Assembly (NCBI GenBank): GCA_023512835.1
Contig: CM042091.1
Coordinates: 50,123,158 to 50,187,157, forward strand
Source of the DNA: Taxillus chinensis
Lineage: Eukaryota > Streptophyta > Magnoliopsida > Santalales > Loranthaceae
DNA: 64,000 nucleotides
Direction: 5' to 3'
Positions 1-10,712 of this stretch are shown piece after piece (position 1 is the first letter of the stretch; every line of letters starts with the position of its first letter). The notes under the pieces are model-generated. The model did not search any database. It was not told the origin of the DNA and saw only the letters and a list, made by a program, of their open reading frames with translations. The translations under genes and the position numbers were made by a program.

Positions 1-33
1 ACAAAACTTGGCATGTTAGATTTAAATTCATAA
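1..33 (+). pseudogene. Copia pol, last codons of RNase H (element A)
   Basis: Codons 4-33 read KLGMLDLNS followed by a TAA stop. The pol genes of the related elements B and D end in LGMLDFSA plus stop, so this is the C-terminal tip of a copia RNase H domain. The rest of the gene is left of the window. The match is short, but its position just before the noncoding region and ORF3 agrees with elements B and D. Confidence 0.7.
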
Positions 34-1863
34 GTCTCACAAAGCATGTCTTATGTTTCATTTCAATTTAATTACATGTGCATGAACATAAGTATGACAA
101 TTGTCAATAACTATTTATGTCTCCATGAAAATTAGTAATGGCTAAGTGTGATTCATGCATATCTACTCGGGAAAGTGAGAAATCACATGGATGAAACTTG
201 CCACTTCGAACCTGGTTCAAGTCTTTTGTGCAACCTATCATGAGTCCTCAAGTCTTGAGTGAAATAAGTGCAATTCCCTTTATGTTTAAATTAAATGATA
301 TTCCCACTACTTATCGTTTTATTCGAGTGAATATCACCTGTGTGGTATTGCATTCATTAACTAGCAGAACCGTTGTATCTCATGGTCTTGTTGCCTTGCA
401 CGGAAAGGATCCTCAATGATTTAATGCTCAAAGGATGACCGAGACCGTAGTATTTGAGAATCATAAAAAGCTTATTACTTAAGAAGAGCCACTACCTTTC
501 ACTAGAAAAAGGCAAAAGCTAGACAATAGATTGATTGCCTATCTTAGGGGGAGTCCTCACTATTCTCCTAGATTGTGTCTCTGTTAGAGTAATAGCTGGA
601 GGTAAAATTGTATGATCATGTGATTCAAAAAGATATTGCATTGAGTTCTGTCCTTGTAAAAAGGATCATGAATAAGCACCGAAAATTGGTGCTCTACAAA
701 AGAAAAGAGACAACTCACGTAGTCAATCTGAATGACCAAACTCCAAACTTTACCTATCTTGAGTCACAAATTAGACAAGGATAGAGTGTGTGTTCGATTC
801 TCAATAGGGCCATCTTGTCTCTCAAGTCATCTATCTCGAACCGAAAATCATTGTTGGATCAGGGTTGTGGTAAGATTCGATTGACCATGAGCTTACCAAA
901 CAGTGTAATTCTAGTTCCTGAATCAAACTCACATGCTGATCCGAGAGTGAGAGGGTGAGGCCTCCGATGAGTGAGTCTTGCTAAATATGTGAGGAGACTC
1001 AAAATCCATGACTAGGTTGTTACAATTGATAAACCATGGTTTACTGGTTGCTATGTTAACATAGTTATCATTCTCTCGCACAAGATGTAGTATGACGAAG
1101 TACTTAGTCATTTCTAAGGTAAATGAAGAGTTGAATAGTGGTGATGTAGTAGCCATACATGTAAACCAGGTATTACGGATGAAAGAAATCAAGTTCTGGA
1201 AATGTAACTTCAATTCCACTCGCAACACTGTTCATCATGAATAATATTATGTGAATTGTCATATGTATCTCATGTGTGTTGCTAAGTGTTGAAAAAGTCA
1301 GGAGAAATCCACCGCTCGCTGAATTCGCGATCGACCTCGAAGCAAACCGCATCGAAGAAGCTGCGGGATCGAAGACCGCCGCTTCGAAGCCTTGAGGGTC
1401 ATAACCTCGAAGCATCCTAATGCAGCTTCGTAGAGTCATAGTCCAAAGGATCGAAGCGTGACAGAGTCCGTCACTTACTATTCAAGCATCGCAGACACGT
1501 CGGCACGTCACTCGTGCACTTAAAATGGAAGTTACACCAACTTAAGGGGTGACGTGGAATCATTGCTTGAATATTCCAACGGGTGGATCCGGATGACAAA
1601 GAGGCGGGTCGGAGAAAAGAATGCGGACCACGAAGATGAACCGACAGAGTGAGTGACTTCTACGATACACTTCTCAACTCATATATAAGTTACCTGATAG
1701 AGATGGAGCTCGAAGGTATGTTCATCGTTTTCACACTCGAACCCTAACCCTAGAACTCTCTCTCTCTCTTCGATTCTATCTCTTTCTCTCTTTCTCTCTC
1801 CCCGACCAACTTCGAACCTTACAATCTCTCTCGATGAGTGTCTCTTTTCTCTCTACAAGCTCA
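34..1863 (+). other. Noncoding region between pol and ORF3 of element A
   Basis: No supported gene. The stretch holds one polypurine-like tract (AGGGGGAG, 546-553), a run of short TCGAAGC-rich repeats (about 1335-1460) resembling motifs in the LTR of A, a TATA-like sequence (1682-1688), a telobox-like AACCCTAACCCTAG (from about 1739) and a CT-rich tract (about 1757-1800). Elements B and D have an equivalent noncoding region with several GGGGGAG tracts. Confidence 0.6.
1682..1688 (+). promoter_or_regulatory. Possible TATA box for ORF3 of element A
   Basis: TATATAA lies about 180 bp before the first in-frame ATG of ORF3. Between them are a telobox-like sequence and a pyrimidine tract, the usual make-up of a plant core promoter. 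Athila-type element J also has a TATATAA, about 130 bp before its ORF3. That this drives ORF3 expression is an inference. Confidence 0.4.
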
Positions 1864-2277
1864 ATGGTAGGACCAAGCTCATCGATGGCCGACGATTTAC
1901 GCAACATCGTCCCAGGATTCATCATTGATTGGGAAGCCATAGGCGACGCCAAAGTCACTGGTCGAACGAATTCGAAGTCGCCTGGATGATCCGGTATTGC
2001 ATCCGTCCGCTCGGGGATGCAAGACTTGCTGATAGAAGATGTCGCAGAATTTTACGAGACTATGGTACTCACCTGGAGACGACCTTGTGGGAACCGTCCA
2101 AGGAGTGGAGATTTGAGTTTTGTCGAAACGCTTGGAATGCACTATCGCTCCTGAAAGGTAACTTTGTTCCTCTTCCTAGTCTCTCCAGAGAAGAGTGCAA
2201 ATCTTTTCTTGGGTATTCCAATCCCGGAAAGCAAGGTCGGGGAGCCCTGAAGATTGGGTTTTTGGTCAGGCACCTGG
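1864..2277 (+). pseudogene. ORF3 of element A, N-terminal part
   Basis: Accessory gene after copia pol. ATG codons at 1864 and 1885 share a frame. The reading begins MVGPSSSMADDLRNIVPGF and then breaks. With frame changes the segment continues through DVAEFYE (around 2040) and GDDLVGTVQGVEI (about 2074-2112). The latter resembles DELIGVVQGVYVRITPE in ORF3 of Athila-type element J and the YVRGESITITPD segment in ORF3 of element B. This layout recalls a domain found in plant transposon-associated proteins (Pfam 'putative plant transposon protein' type, named from memory). A stop at the ITP position and at least two frameshifts make it nonfunctional. It is cut at 2277 by element F and resumes at 7735. 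Confidence 0.65.
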
Positions 2278-2663
2278 TGTCACGGGGTCGGCCTTTATAG
2301 CGGCTTAACCCGTGCGGCACCTAGTTCCCACCCGTACGAAGGAACGCTAGGTCGGCCTAACTCATCGCATTCGGATCGGAACCCATCGATCCGTTGTAAA
2401 GCAATTATGTAGGGAAGCGCTTAGCGGAAGATCGATTTAAACGAAGGCAACAAACGATTGTATTGATTGCTTGAAAGCTTTACAACATCACTCCCCTACA
2501 TATAGATGTTAACACTTTTCTTGGCTATGTCGCCAGGAGACATCATATATGATCGAAATCTAAAATCTCTACAACATACTCTATAAGCTAACTACAACAC
2601 TTTACAAAGGGGAAATACCCCAAAATGGCCTAAGTATGCTAGGATAAGCCTCGGTCCGTGACA
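2278..2663 (-). repeat. 3' LTR of element F
   Basis: Begins TGTCACG and ends CGTGACA, and is nearly identical to 7345-7729. In the element's orientation it follows the polypurine tract, so it is the 3' LTR. Confidence 0.95.
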
Positions 2664-4138
2664 TTCTCCCCCACCCGATTTGCGGCGTCCTCGTTGCGTC
2701 TTCGGCTTCCTCGAACTCGTTGAACTGCTGGATGTAGCGTTCGGTTTCTTCCCGGTACTCTTCAATCTCTTTGGAGAATTGCCCCAGATCTTCTTCCTTC
2801 TCCCAGCTTGCCTCTTCAACTGGCCTGTTCTTCCATTGGACGTAGTACTCCACCCGGCTTGGTTCTACGCCCCTTCTTGGCACGACTCTACGAGAGTGGA
2901 TTTTCTCTATCTCTTTATCGTAGGTCTTGCCTGTTGATGTTGTTGGTGTCCGCACCGCCCGTTGTCCGCTCGTATCTTCCAAGTCTTCGTGGTAAGGCTT
3001 GAGCAAACTAACGTGGAACACCGGATGCCTTTGTAAGCTAGTCGGGAGGTCCAGTTTGTATGAGACCTTCCCAACTCTCTTAAGTACTTTGAAAGGCCCC
3101 TCATATCGGCGCACCAAACCCTTATGCAATTGTCTAAGTGCTTTGGGCCTCCTTCTTGAAATTCTAAGGGCCTCCTTTGTTGATCCGCCCACTTCTTCAT
3201 CTTCTTCGCCGCTTTGTGCAAGTATGCCCTAGCCAGATCCGTCTGTTCATGCCATCCTTTTGCAAACTTGAACGCCGCGGGGCTCTTTCCAGTATACCCC
3301 CGAGTGATGGAAGTGGGCGTCAATGGTTGTTGCCCAGTTGCGAGTTCGAACGGGCTCTCGTTCGTGGACTCGCTCTTCTGTAAGTTATATGAGAATTGGG
3401 CTATGTCCAGCAACTTGGCCCAATCTCTTTGATTGGCACTCACATAGTGCCTCAGGTATAGCTCCAGGTAAGCCATTGACACGCTCCGTTTGGCCGTCTG
3501 TTTGTGGGTGAAAAATTGTTGAAAAGTTTAAGTTCGAACCCATTATCCGGAACGGCTCGGTCTAAAACCGCCCGATAAATCGTGAGTCTCGATCGCTCAC
3601 GATTGTCTTTGGAATGCCCCAATACTTCACCACGTACTTGAAGAATAGTCGGGCCGTGTCGTCGTCGTGCAATCCTTCGGAGCTGGAATGAAAACTCCAT
3701 ACTTAGAGAATCGGTCAACCACAACAATGATCGTTCCGCATCCTTCGGATCTTGGGAGACAAACAATGAAGTCCATCGAAACACTTTCCCAAGGTCTTTT
3801 CTGGAGTGGGCAACGGTTCTAACAGTCCCGCCGATTGCCGATTCTCTATCTTGTCTTGCTGGCACACAAGACAAGTCCTCACGTACACTTGGACGTCCTC
3901 GTAAAGTTGAGGCCGTAGTAGCTCCGTTCCACCAACGCCAAGGTACGATCGACTCGGGATGACCAGCCCACCGCGAGTCGTGACATTCTTTGAGGATATC
4001 TCTCCTCAAACTTCCCCATTTAGGAACGTACACCCGTTCCCCTCGAGTATGGAGCAAGTCATCCCTTAGCCAAAATCGCCGCGTCTTCCCGGCTTTGACG
4101 CATTCCACCAAGGATTTGGCTAATGGATCGTGCTCCAT
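2602..4138 (-). pseudogene. Integrase and chromodomain of element F
   Basis: Integrase inserts the cDNA; the C-terminal chromodomain is known in chromoviruses to direct insertion to particular chromatin. The zinc-finger and catalytic-core parts (4138 to about 3450) are broken across frames. The distal core reads well at 3482-3200 (QRDWAKLLDIAQFSYN, ESPFELATGQQP). The frame 3192-2602 runs from a GPFKVLKRVGKVSYKLDLP segment through FHVSLLKPYHED to a chromodomain at about 2860-2700, with EYYVQWKNRPVEEASWE carrying the aromatic residues expected of a functional fold. The frame ends at 2602 inside the LTR. Frameshifts in the core mean no active integrase can be made from this copy. Confidence 0.85.
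2664..2676 (-). promoter_or_regulatory. Polypurine tract of element F
   Basis: On the minus strand GGGTGGGGGAGAA directly precedes the 3' LTR. This is the expected primer site for plus-strand DNA synthesis. Confidence 0.85.
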
Positions 4139-5754
4139 TCCTTCCTTCGTTTGTCCACCAGGGGGAATTGTGGTTGGCTAATGGTCGTGAGTTCCGCCTT
4201 TCGACTTAGTGCATCGGCCACCACATTATTTGTGCCCGGTTTGTACTCGAGCACAAAGTCAAATTCCGCTAGGAGTCCTTGCCACCGTGCTTGCTTCGGA
4301 GTTAAGTTCCTTTGAGTTAGAAAATAACTCGTAGCAATATTGTCCGTCTTCACTACGAACTTGGACCCTAGCAAGTAATGCCTCCACACCCGAAGGCAAT
4401 GCATAATCGCCGTCATCTCCTTTTCATGCACCGCGTACCTCCGTTCGGTACCATTAAGTTTTCAGCTTTCATATGCTACAGGATGCCCCTCCTGCATTAG
4501 AACTCCACCGATGGCAAAGTCTGAAGCATCCGTGTGAACTTCATAAGGCTTCGTATGGTCCGGCAGTGCCATCACCGGTCCGTTTGTCACGGCTTGCTTC
4601 AACTTCTCAAATGCCTCTCGGCAAGCATCATCCCACACCCAAGTCTTGTTCTTCTTTAGTAGTTCCGTCAAGGGTGCGGCAATGTGGGAATAGCCGTGGA
4701 TGAATCTTCTATAGTAGTTAACCAAGCCAAGGAATGAACGCATCTCAGGGACTTTCTTGGGTATCTCCCATTCCTTGATGGCTAACACTTTCTTGTTATC
4801 CATCTTTAGTTTGCCGCCGCCAATGATGTGACCCAAGAAGGGCACATCCTTCTTCACAAAGTCACATTTCTCCTTCTTTACAAAGAGTTGGTTCTCCCTT
4901 AAGATTTGGAAAACCCGCCGTAAGTGTGCCTTGTGCTCCTCCAAGGTTTTGCTGTAGACGACAATGTCATCAAGGTACACCACGACGAATCTGTCCAAGT
5001 ATGGTTGGAAGATCCGGTTCATCAACGTACAAAATGTGGCAGGGGCATTTGTGAGGCCAAAGGGCATCACCAAGAACTCGTAAGAGCCATATCTTGTGAC
5101 GCATGCCGTCTTTGCCTCATCACCTTCGGCTATCCGCACTTTCCAATATCCCGACCGCAAGTCTAGCTTTGAGAACCATCTCGCAGCGCCAAGTTGATCA
5201 AATAGGTCGGATATGAGCGGGATGGGGTAGCTGTTCTTCACCGTTATCTTATTTAGCGCCCTATAGTCAATGCATAGCCGCATCGACCCGTCATGCTTCT
5301 TTTGGAACAACACCGGCGCTCCAAATGACGCTTTGGATGGCCGAATGAACCCGGCATCCAACAAGTCTTTCAGTTGTTTCCGAAGTTCCTCTAACTCCGG
5401 TGGTGCCATCCGATAGGGCACCGCAGCAGTAGGCCTTGCACCGGCCTCTAGTTCGATCCTATGGTCCACCTCACGCTTTGGCGGAAGTTGTTTGGGGAGT
5501 TCGGGTGGCATAACGTCCCCAAACTCTTCAAGGACCGTCTTCACTTCGGTTGGGGGCTCCTCCCCAACACTTGGGCATCCTTCCTTCACCATAGCAATGA
5601 AGGTTGGCTCCTGTCGCCTAACTCCTTTAGACAGTTGGAGCGCCGAAAGAGACCTCGCCTTGAGTTCCTCCTCCCTCATTACTTTCACCATGCACGTCTT
5701 CCCCTCGTCCATGATGCACATTGTGTTGGTTCTAGGAATTGGAATTGCCCGCAT
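4120..5754 (-). pseudogene. Reverse transcriptase and RNase H of element F
   Basis: The frame 5754-4462 is open for 430 residues. It holds the start of RT with [15 protein letters not shown], the substrate motif [30 protein letters not shown] and [11 protein letters not shown]. The intact catalytic motif YLDD is at 4977-4966. The RNase H connection ([15 protein letters not shown]) and RNase H start ([18 protein letters not shown]) follow. A frame break near 4460 separates the distal RNase H (4431-4120, HEKEMTAIMHCLRVWRHYLLGSKF and NVVADALSRK). This is the best preserved coding stretch of the element. The polymerase active site is intact, but the polyprotein is broken on both sides. Confidence 0.92.
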
Positions 5755-5758
5755 CTAG

Positions 5759-7311
5759 TCAACGAACTCCATCCCCAACACCATGGGATAGTCGTCCATC
5801 GACACCACGGAGAGATTCACCTTGCCTCTCCACTCGCCAATACTTAGCTCGACGCCTCGAGCCACGCCATGGATTGGACCGGCACCGGAGTTCACCGCCT
5901 TCAGCCAGCCCTTCTATTCCTTGTAGACTATCCCCGTCTACAAGCTTCTTCGACCTTGATGAAGTTGTTGGTCGCACCCGTGTCCACCAAGGCCTTAGTT
6001 TCAAGGTTGTTGGCCTTAGCGAGCACGTACATGCACCCCTTCGTCGTCCGGATGGTGGCACCTCCACCTTCGCCTTGATTGCATTGAGGAGTTGCAAGGA
6101 ACCAAGTCGTGGATCCTTCGTATCCCTTCCTTCGTCTTCATTGATCATCGCGGAGAGCTTGGAGCGCTTCGGGCACTCGAACGCCTTGTGAGGGCCTTCA
6201 CAAAGGAAACATGAGATCCTTGGCTTCTCCCCGCCCTTGGAACCATTCGTGAAGTGTTTTGGGCGAAAGTCCTTAGACGGTTGAAAGGGTCTCCCTTTTC
6301 CTTCACTCCGGTTGTCTCCCCCACGTTTCTCCTTGTGGAACCTGTTCGCCTTGGAAGTCAATGAAGAACTGGTGGTTTTCTCCGGCTTCTTGTATTCGAT
6401 GAGTGATTCGGCCACCGCCATGGCCGACGCCAGGTCCCGCACATTCCTCCGCTCGCAACTCCAGCTTCGCCCATTGTTGCAATCCGTCCATGAAGGAAAA
6501 TAATGAATCCTTCGCGGACATATCCGGGATCTCCAATATTAGCTCGGAAAATTCACGGACGTACTCCCGCACCGTGCCTTTGTGGGTAAAGCGCCGAAGT
6601 TTCACTCGGGACTCGTCTTCTGCGTTTCGGGGATAGAACCGGGCCTTGATCTCCCGCTTGAAATCTGCCCAATTGTTGATAATGCATAGGCCGCACTCCT
6701 TGTCGGCATATCATCGCCTCCACCACACCATAGCCGAATCGACTAAGTATAGTGGAGCGGTCTTCACCTTCTTTGCCTCGTCGACAATGTTCAAGGCATC
6801 GAAGTCTCGCTCCATGGTCCAGGAGGAAGTTGTCTAACTCCCTCGCATTCCTTGACCCGGCATAGGTCTTAGGTTTCGGCACATCGATTTTGGAGCTGGA
6901 ATGGCCACCAACGCCACCTTGGGTGACCGCCATCTTGCGAGAGAGACCAATCCGCCTTGATCTCTTTGATTTCCCTCCGCATCGCTAGGATTTGGGACGT
7001 GAGAGTGTCCTTCAAGCCATCGAACCGAGAGTTCATGTCATCCATGACGGAGTTGAGAAGCCCTTGCATCCTCCCAAAGCTTTCCTCACCCTCGAGTCCA
7101 GCTTTTCGATGCTTTCGGTGTGCTCCTCGACCACCAACTCCAATTTGGCTAGCCGACTCTCCAGCGGACATGTTTCCCTCGAAACGGACTTGTCTCTCCT
7201 CCGTTCCTTAGCGTGGTGCTCCTTGTCGCGGCCTTCGTGGTCGCCACCACTAATGACAACAGATCCTCCATTTGTCATTTGTACACCGTCTCGAAGTTTT
7301 GATTGTTCCAC
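5759..7311 (-). pseudogene. Gag and protease of element F
   Basis: Gag packages the RNA; the aspartic protease cuts the polyprotein. An ATG at 7311 opens a charged N-terminus (coiled-coil-like RLAKLELVVEEHTESIEKLD). The frame then breaks repeatedly to 6303, with VREYVREFSELILEIPDMS at about 6560, a usual gag core motif. A CCHC-type knuckle CFLCEGPHKAFEC lies at 6211-6173. Downstream, in another frame, the protease motif ALVDTGATNNFI sits at about 5995-5960, catalytic Asp at 5984-5982. A stop and frame changes between the protease and RT separate this segment from the RT frame. Confidence 0.85.
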
Positions 7312-7325
7312 CGAACTTTAGCACC

Positions 7326-7342
7326 AACCGTGCTCGATACCA
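7326..7342 (-). promoter_or_regulatory. Primer-binding site of element F (initiator-Met tRNA type)
   Basis: On the minus strand TGGTATCGAGCACGGTT starts two bases after the 5' LTR. It resembles the usual TGGTATCAGAGC complement of the initiator-Met tRNA, with one base missing. Confidence 0.8.
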
Positions 7343-7344
7343 CT

Positions 7345-7729
7345 TGTCACGTGGTCAGCCTTTATAGCAGCTTAACCCGTGCGGCACCTAGTTCCCACCC
7401 GTACGAAGGAACGCTAGGTCATCCTAACTCGTCGCATTCGGATCGGAACCCATCGATCCGTTGTAAAGCAATTGTGTAGGAAAGCGCTTAGCAGAAGATC
7501 GATTTAAACGAAGGCAACAAACGATTGTATTGATTGCTTGAAAGCTTTATAACTTCACTCCCCTACATATAGATGTTAACACTTTTTCGGCTATGTCGCC
7601 AGGAGACATCATATATGATCAAAATCTAAAATCTCTACAACTTACTCTATAAGCTAAGTACAACACTTTACAAAGGGGAAATACCCCAAAATGGCCTAAG
7701 TATGCTAGGATAAGCCTCGGTCCGTGACA
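7345..7729 (-). repeat. 5' LTR of element F
   Basis: Near-identical partner of 2278-2663, next to the PBS. It has TGTCACG/CGTGACA ends and is followed by the TSD copy CCTGG at 7730-7734. Confidence 0.95.
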
Positions 7730-7734
7730 CCTGG

Positions 7735-10302
7735 CGACTCTCATAGTCACCTGGACAGTGCCTGCGTGTAAGAAAGCGCTCATGACTCGCAAGCCATGAG
7801 CGGATGAAGATCATGTGTAGTGTTCTACATGGAAGACGAGTAGGCTGGGGAACTCAAATACACTCCATGATCAAAAGCAAGAAGGGACACTTTGGACTAC
7901 CTCTCACCAAAGTCCTTAGGTTCCTACACCCCGACGTATCTGCAACGGACCTTCGGTGCCACCGCCGACCAAATACGTCTTTAAAAGCATTTATGAGGAT
8001 GGTCAGCTGGAGATCAAGTCGATGAAGAGGCCAGAGTCAAGTGCAAGAAGTCATGCAGAGAGACACGACCAGCTCCGTACGAGCCCCGGCTCGCATACCA
8101 CGACAACCGTTCGTGTCTCACGAGACTTCTAGGGGCTCCTCGCATCTGCCACAACAATACATATAGCCGAAGTGGTGGAGAACATTGCCGAACTCATCTC
8201 CCCACCGATTCTACACCCGAGGAGGCCCATACTACCGAGCTGCCCAAGGATACTGCGAAGTAAGAGAACTTGCAATTGGAGGGCAGAAACCAGGACAGAA
8301 ACCCCAGAGGATAGGGGTACTACACCTGTCTTGTTGAGCACCCTTGGGGAGTCTGAGCTAGAAGATTTTTATATGAATATGCCAAGGCTCATATGACCCC
8401 CGCAGATTTACGAAAGGCATGGATCGCCTTTGGTAAACAGATGGTAGATAGAGACCATCTGATAAATTGGTTAGTCGATCAGGGTCTTGTAAGAAGAGAC
8501 CCAGTGGAACCTTGTATCGGTGGTTGCCCCATCTCCCATCATGGTGGACTCACCTGTCACATCTACTCCACATGATGCCGAGGTGGTAGGAATTGTTGTA
8601 GAAGAAGAAGTAGAAGAAGAAGAAACTCTTGGTGCTGCGGCCCAGTGACTCCAATACAGGAGTTGTCCCACAAGTCCCTGAGACTGTGGAAAGGACTGAG
8701 ATGGCCACACCATCTGCACCTGTCATTCATCAAGTGGCCACTCAAGTGAGTGAGGAGTTCGCAGCCAATATCCCAATGGCTATTCCAGTACCAGCTGCGT
8801 CTCACTCACGTTCTCCGACGGTCGAAGAAGTAGATCTTTTGGCAAGCAAGGTCATTGAGAAACTAATTTCCTCCTGGCATCCTCAAGACATCGGTATCTC
8901 AGGCCTTTGAAGAACGACCGGCTACCATGGAGTCAAGTATGGAAGAGGTACGAACACAAGTTGAATTATCAAACTGTACCCTCGACAAGGTGTAGCAAGA
9001 AATGACATCACTCACAAGTGCGACCACGAGATGGGTTTAGACATCTGGAGGAACACTATGAAGACATCAAAGGAGCTTACTAGAGACAATACAAAGGACT
9101 CGGTACAACTCTAGGAGCTATTCTATCGGAATATCATCGTCTTGCCGGTGGTGAAATATCTCTTCTTGTCAAAAACACACTCCCACGACCATCCGACCGA
9201 CCCGCACCTGAACCCGTCGATACTCCACGGCCAGCCGTACCTTCTCCAAGTCACTCACAACCTCAACCTATTGCCACTTACATGCGGGGGAGAAAGCGCG
9301 CACACGGAACCACGGTCATCTCGGATTCGATGATGATGATGATGTTTCCATTGCAACCCATATGAAGAAGCGGCGTTGCTCCCTTGCCAACCATCTTCTT
9401 CCACTCACCTGGCCCCTCAACTTCACATCCAAGTACGACCGAGTACACCATGCCTGCTTCACCTACCAAACCAACCGCTACCACAACCGACCAACCATTA
9501 GCCCGACCTCGCATTGTAACAACCGGAGGCACCTCAGGTGAACTAGCCGCATTCAACACCTATGTTCTTGGGGATACCACTACGAGGACTTGTGGCTATG
9601 AAGCCTTCTTCACCAGACCTGACCTGTGTCGACTACTCCATGACGGTGAAGAAATGGATAATATTGAGATGACTCGGTTCATCTTCGCACGAAGTCATTT
9701 CTAGAGAAGCTACCTCTCCATATCCGCAGAGATACCAGGGTGGAACTCTGTTTGTTGATCATGCAGGCTCGGCTATCGATGATGCAACAATGATCGAGAT
9801 TATACAGGGTCGCCGATATGAGAACTCCTTCCGTCCCTGGAATGAGGTAGACCATGCGCTCATCCCCTACTTGTCAACATCCCCGCACTAGTTTCTTCTC
9901 GACATTGACTTCAAGAACCAACGGATCATCATCTTTGACTCCAAACCCAGTACTTTACTAATCCATCGATGTGAACAACTGCGTGAATTCAATTGCATTC
10001 TCACCCGTGTCATGCAGGGATATTCGCATGGGTGTGGTGGTTATCATCTCTCCAAACCGATGGAAATTACGCGAGTCAAGCAAGGCGTTCCTGCTCAGGA
10101 TGATGCTCATAGATGCGGCTTCTATGTTTGCCATTACATTCGCATCCCGACCACCAACAGGTTCCCAACTCTCGTGCCTGAATTTGATCGTGTGAGCAGT
10201 CGAGCGGCCTCGTTACATTTGACTCCTGCTCAACTCCTGCGCGAGCAAGCTGCTGTTTTTCTGTTTACACAGAATGTACTGTACTCTGAATTTAACCCAT
10301 AA
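7735..10302 (+). pseudogene. ORF3 of element A, C-terminal part with Ulp1-like (C48) peptidase domain
   Basis: Continuation of the gene split by element F. The middle part (7735-9700) is low-complexity, Thr/Pro/Ser-rich and frame-broken. From about 9748 a single frame to the stop at 10302 reads as a C48 cysteine peptidase. The segment is EVDHALIPYLSTSPH, then a TAG where the family usually has Trp, then FLLDIDFKNQRIIIFDSKP. The putative catalytic His is at 9886-9888, Asp at 9937-9939, the oxyanion Gln at 10096-10098 (VPAQDDAHRCGFYVCHYI) and the nucleophile Cys at 10114-10116. The spacings (His+17=Asp, Gln+6=Cys) equal those of yeast Ulp1 (His514, Asp531, Gln574, Cys580). Such enzymes cut SUMO or ubiquitin-like tags; the target here is unknown. 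It ends about 410 bp before the 3' LTR. Confidence 0.8.
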
Positions 10303-10712
10303 CTGTCTTGTACTTTAATTCCTTGTACACTGCTTTTCTTGTTTTTCATTTTAATGTGTACTTACTTACTGTCAGTTACTTTCCTCTACATATCTTTGCC
10401 TTGCAGCTTGCTCTTCTGTGATTTATTTCATTGCTCCATGAGGTTTGTGTTCTGGTGCTTGTTCCTCACCCCAGAAAGGAGGAGTGTTTCTCAGGGGGAG
10501 CAAGTTTGTAGGGGGCGTTATCTTTGACAGGAGCCAGCTATCGCAGCTTTCATGCCTACGGGGGAGAGGAGTGTGTGTATTTTTGAAAATTTGAACTCCT
10601 CCATTCTTTACATGCAAAGATATCTTCTGATTAATCTAAAATTGCCATCAAACTCGTAGTCTCAGACTTCATGTATTTACCCGTTGTCAGCTTACATTAA
10701 ATTGGGGGAGAT
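10303..10712 (+). other. 3' noncoding region and polypurine tract of element A
   Basis: No gene seen. It contains two GGGGGAG tracts near 10494 and 10561. The primary polypurine tract AAATTGGGGGAGAT directly precedes the LTR (to 10712). Repeated PPT-like tracts near the 3' end are a known Sirevirus trait. Confidence 0.75.

Larger units (their letters stand above)
2278..7729 (-). mobile_element. Ty3/gypsy chromovirus F, Galadriel-like, complete
   Basis: A full-length 5,452-bp element bounded by two LTRs of 386 and 385 bp, with TGTCACG and CGTGACA ends and a perfect CCTGG target duplication (2273-2277 and 7730-7734). On the minus strand the order is LTR, PBS, gag with zinc knuckle, protease, reverse transcriptase, RNase H, integrase, C-terminal chromodomain, PPT, LTR. 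Small size, short LTRs, the CFLCEGPHKAFEC knuckle and a group-I-like chromodomain suggest the Galadriel clade; Reina or CRM remain possible. It inserted into ORF3 of element A. By eye the LTRs differ at roughly fifteen positions, so the insertion is not very recent. Confidence 0.95.

Noticed and set aside
929..1439. Minus-strand frames of 88-99 codons before ORF3 of A
   Set aside because: No recognisable domain, and the region matches the noncoding pol-ORF3 interval of the related elements.
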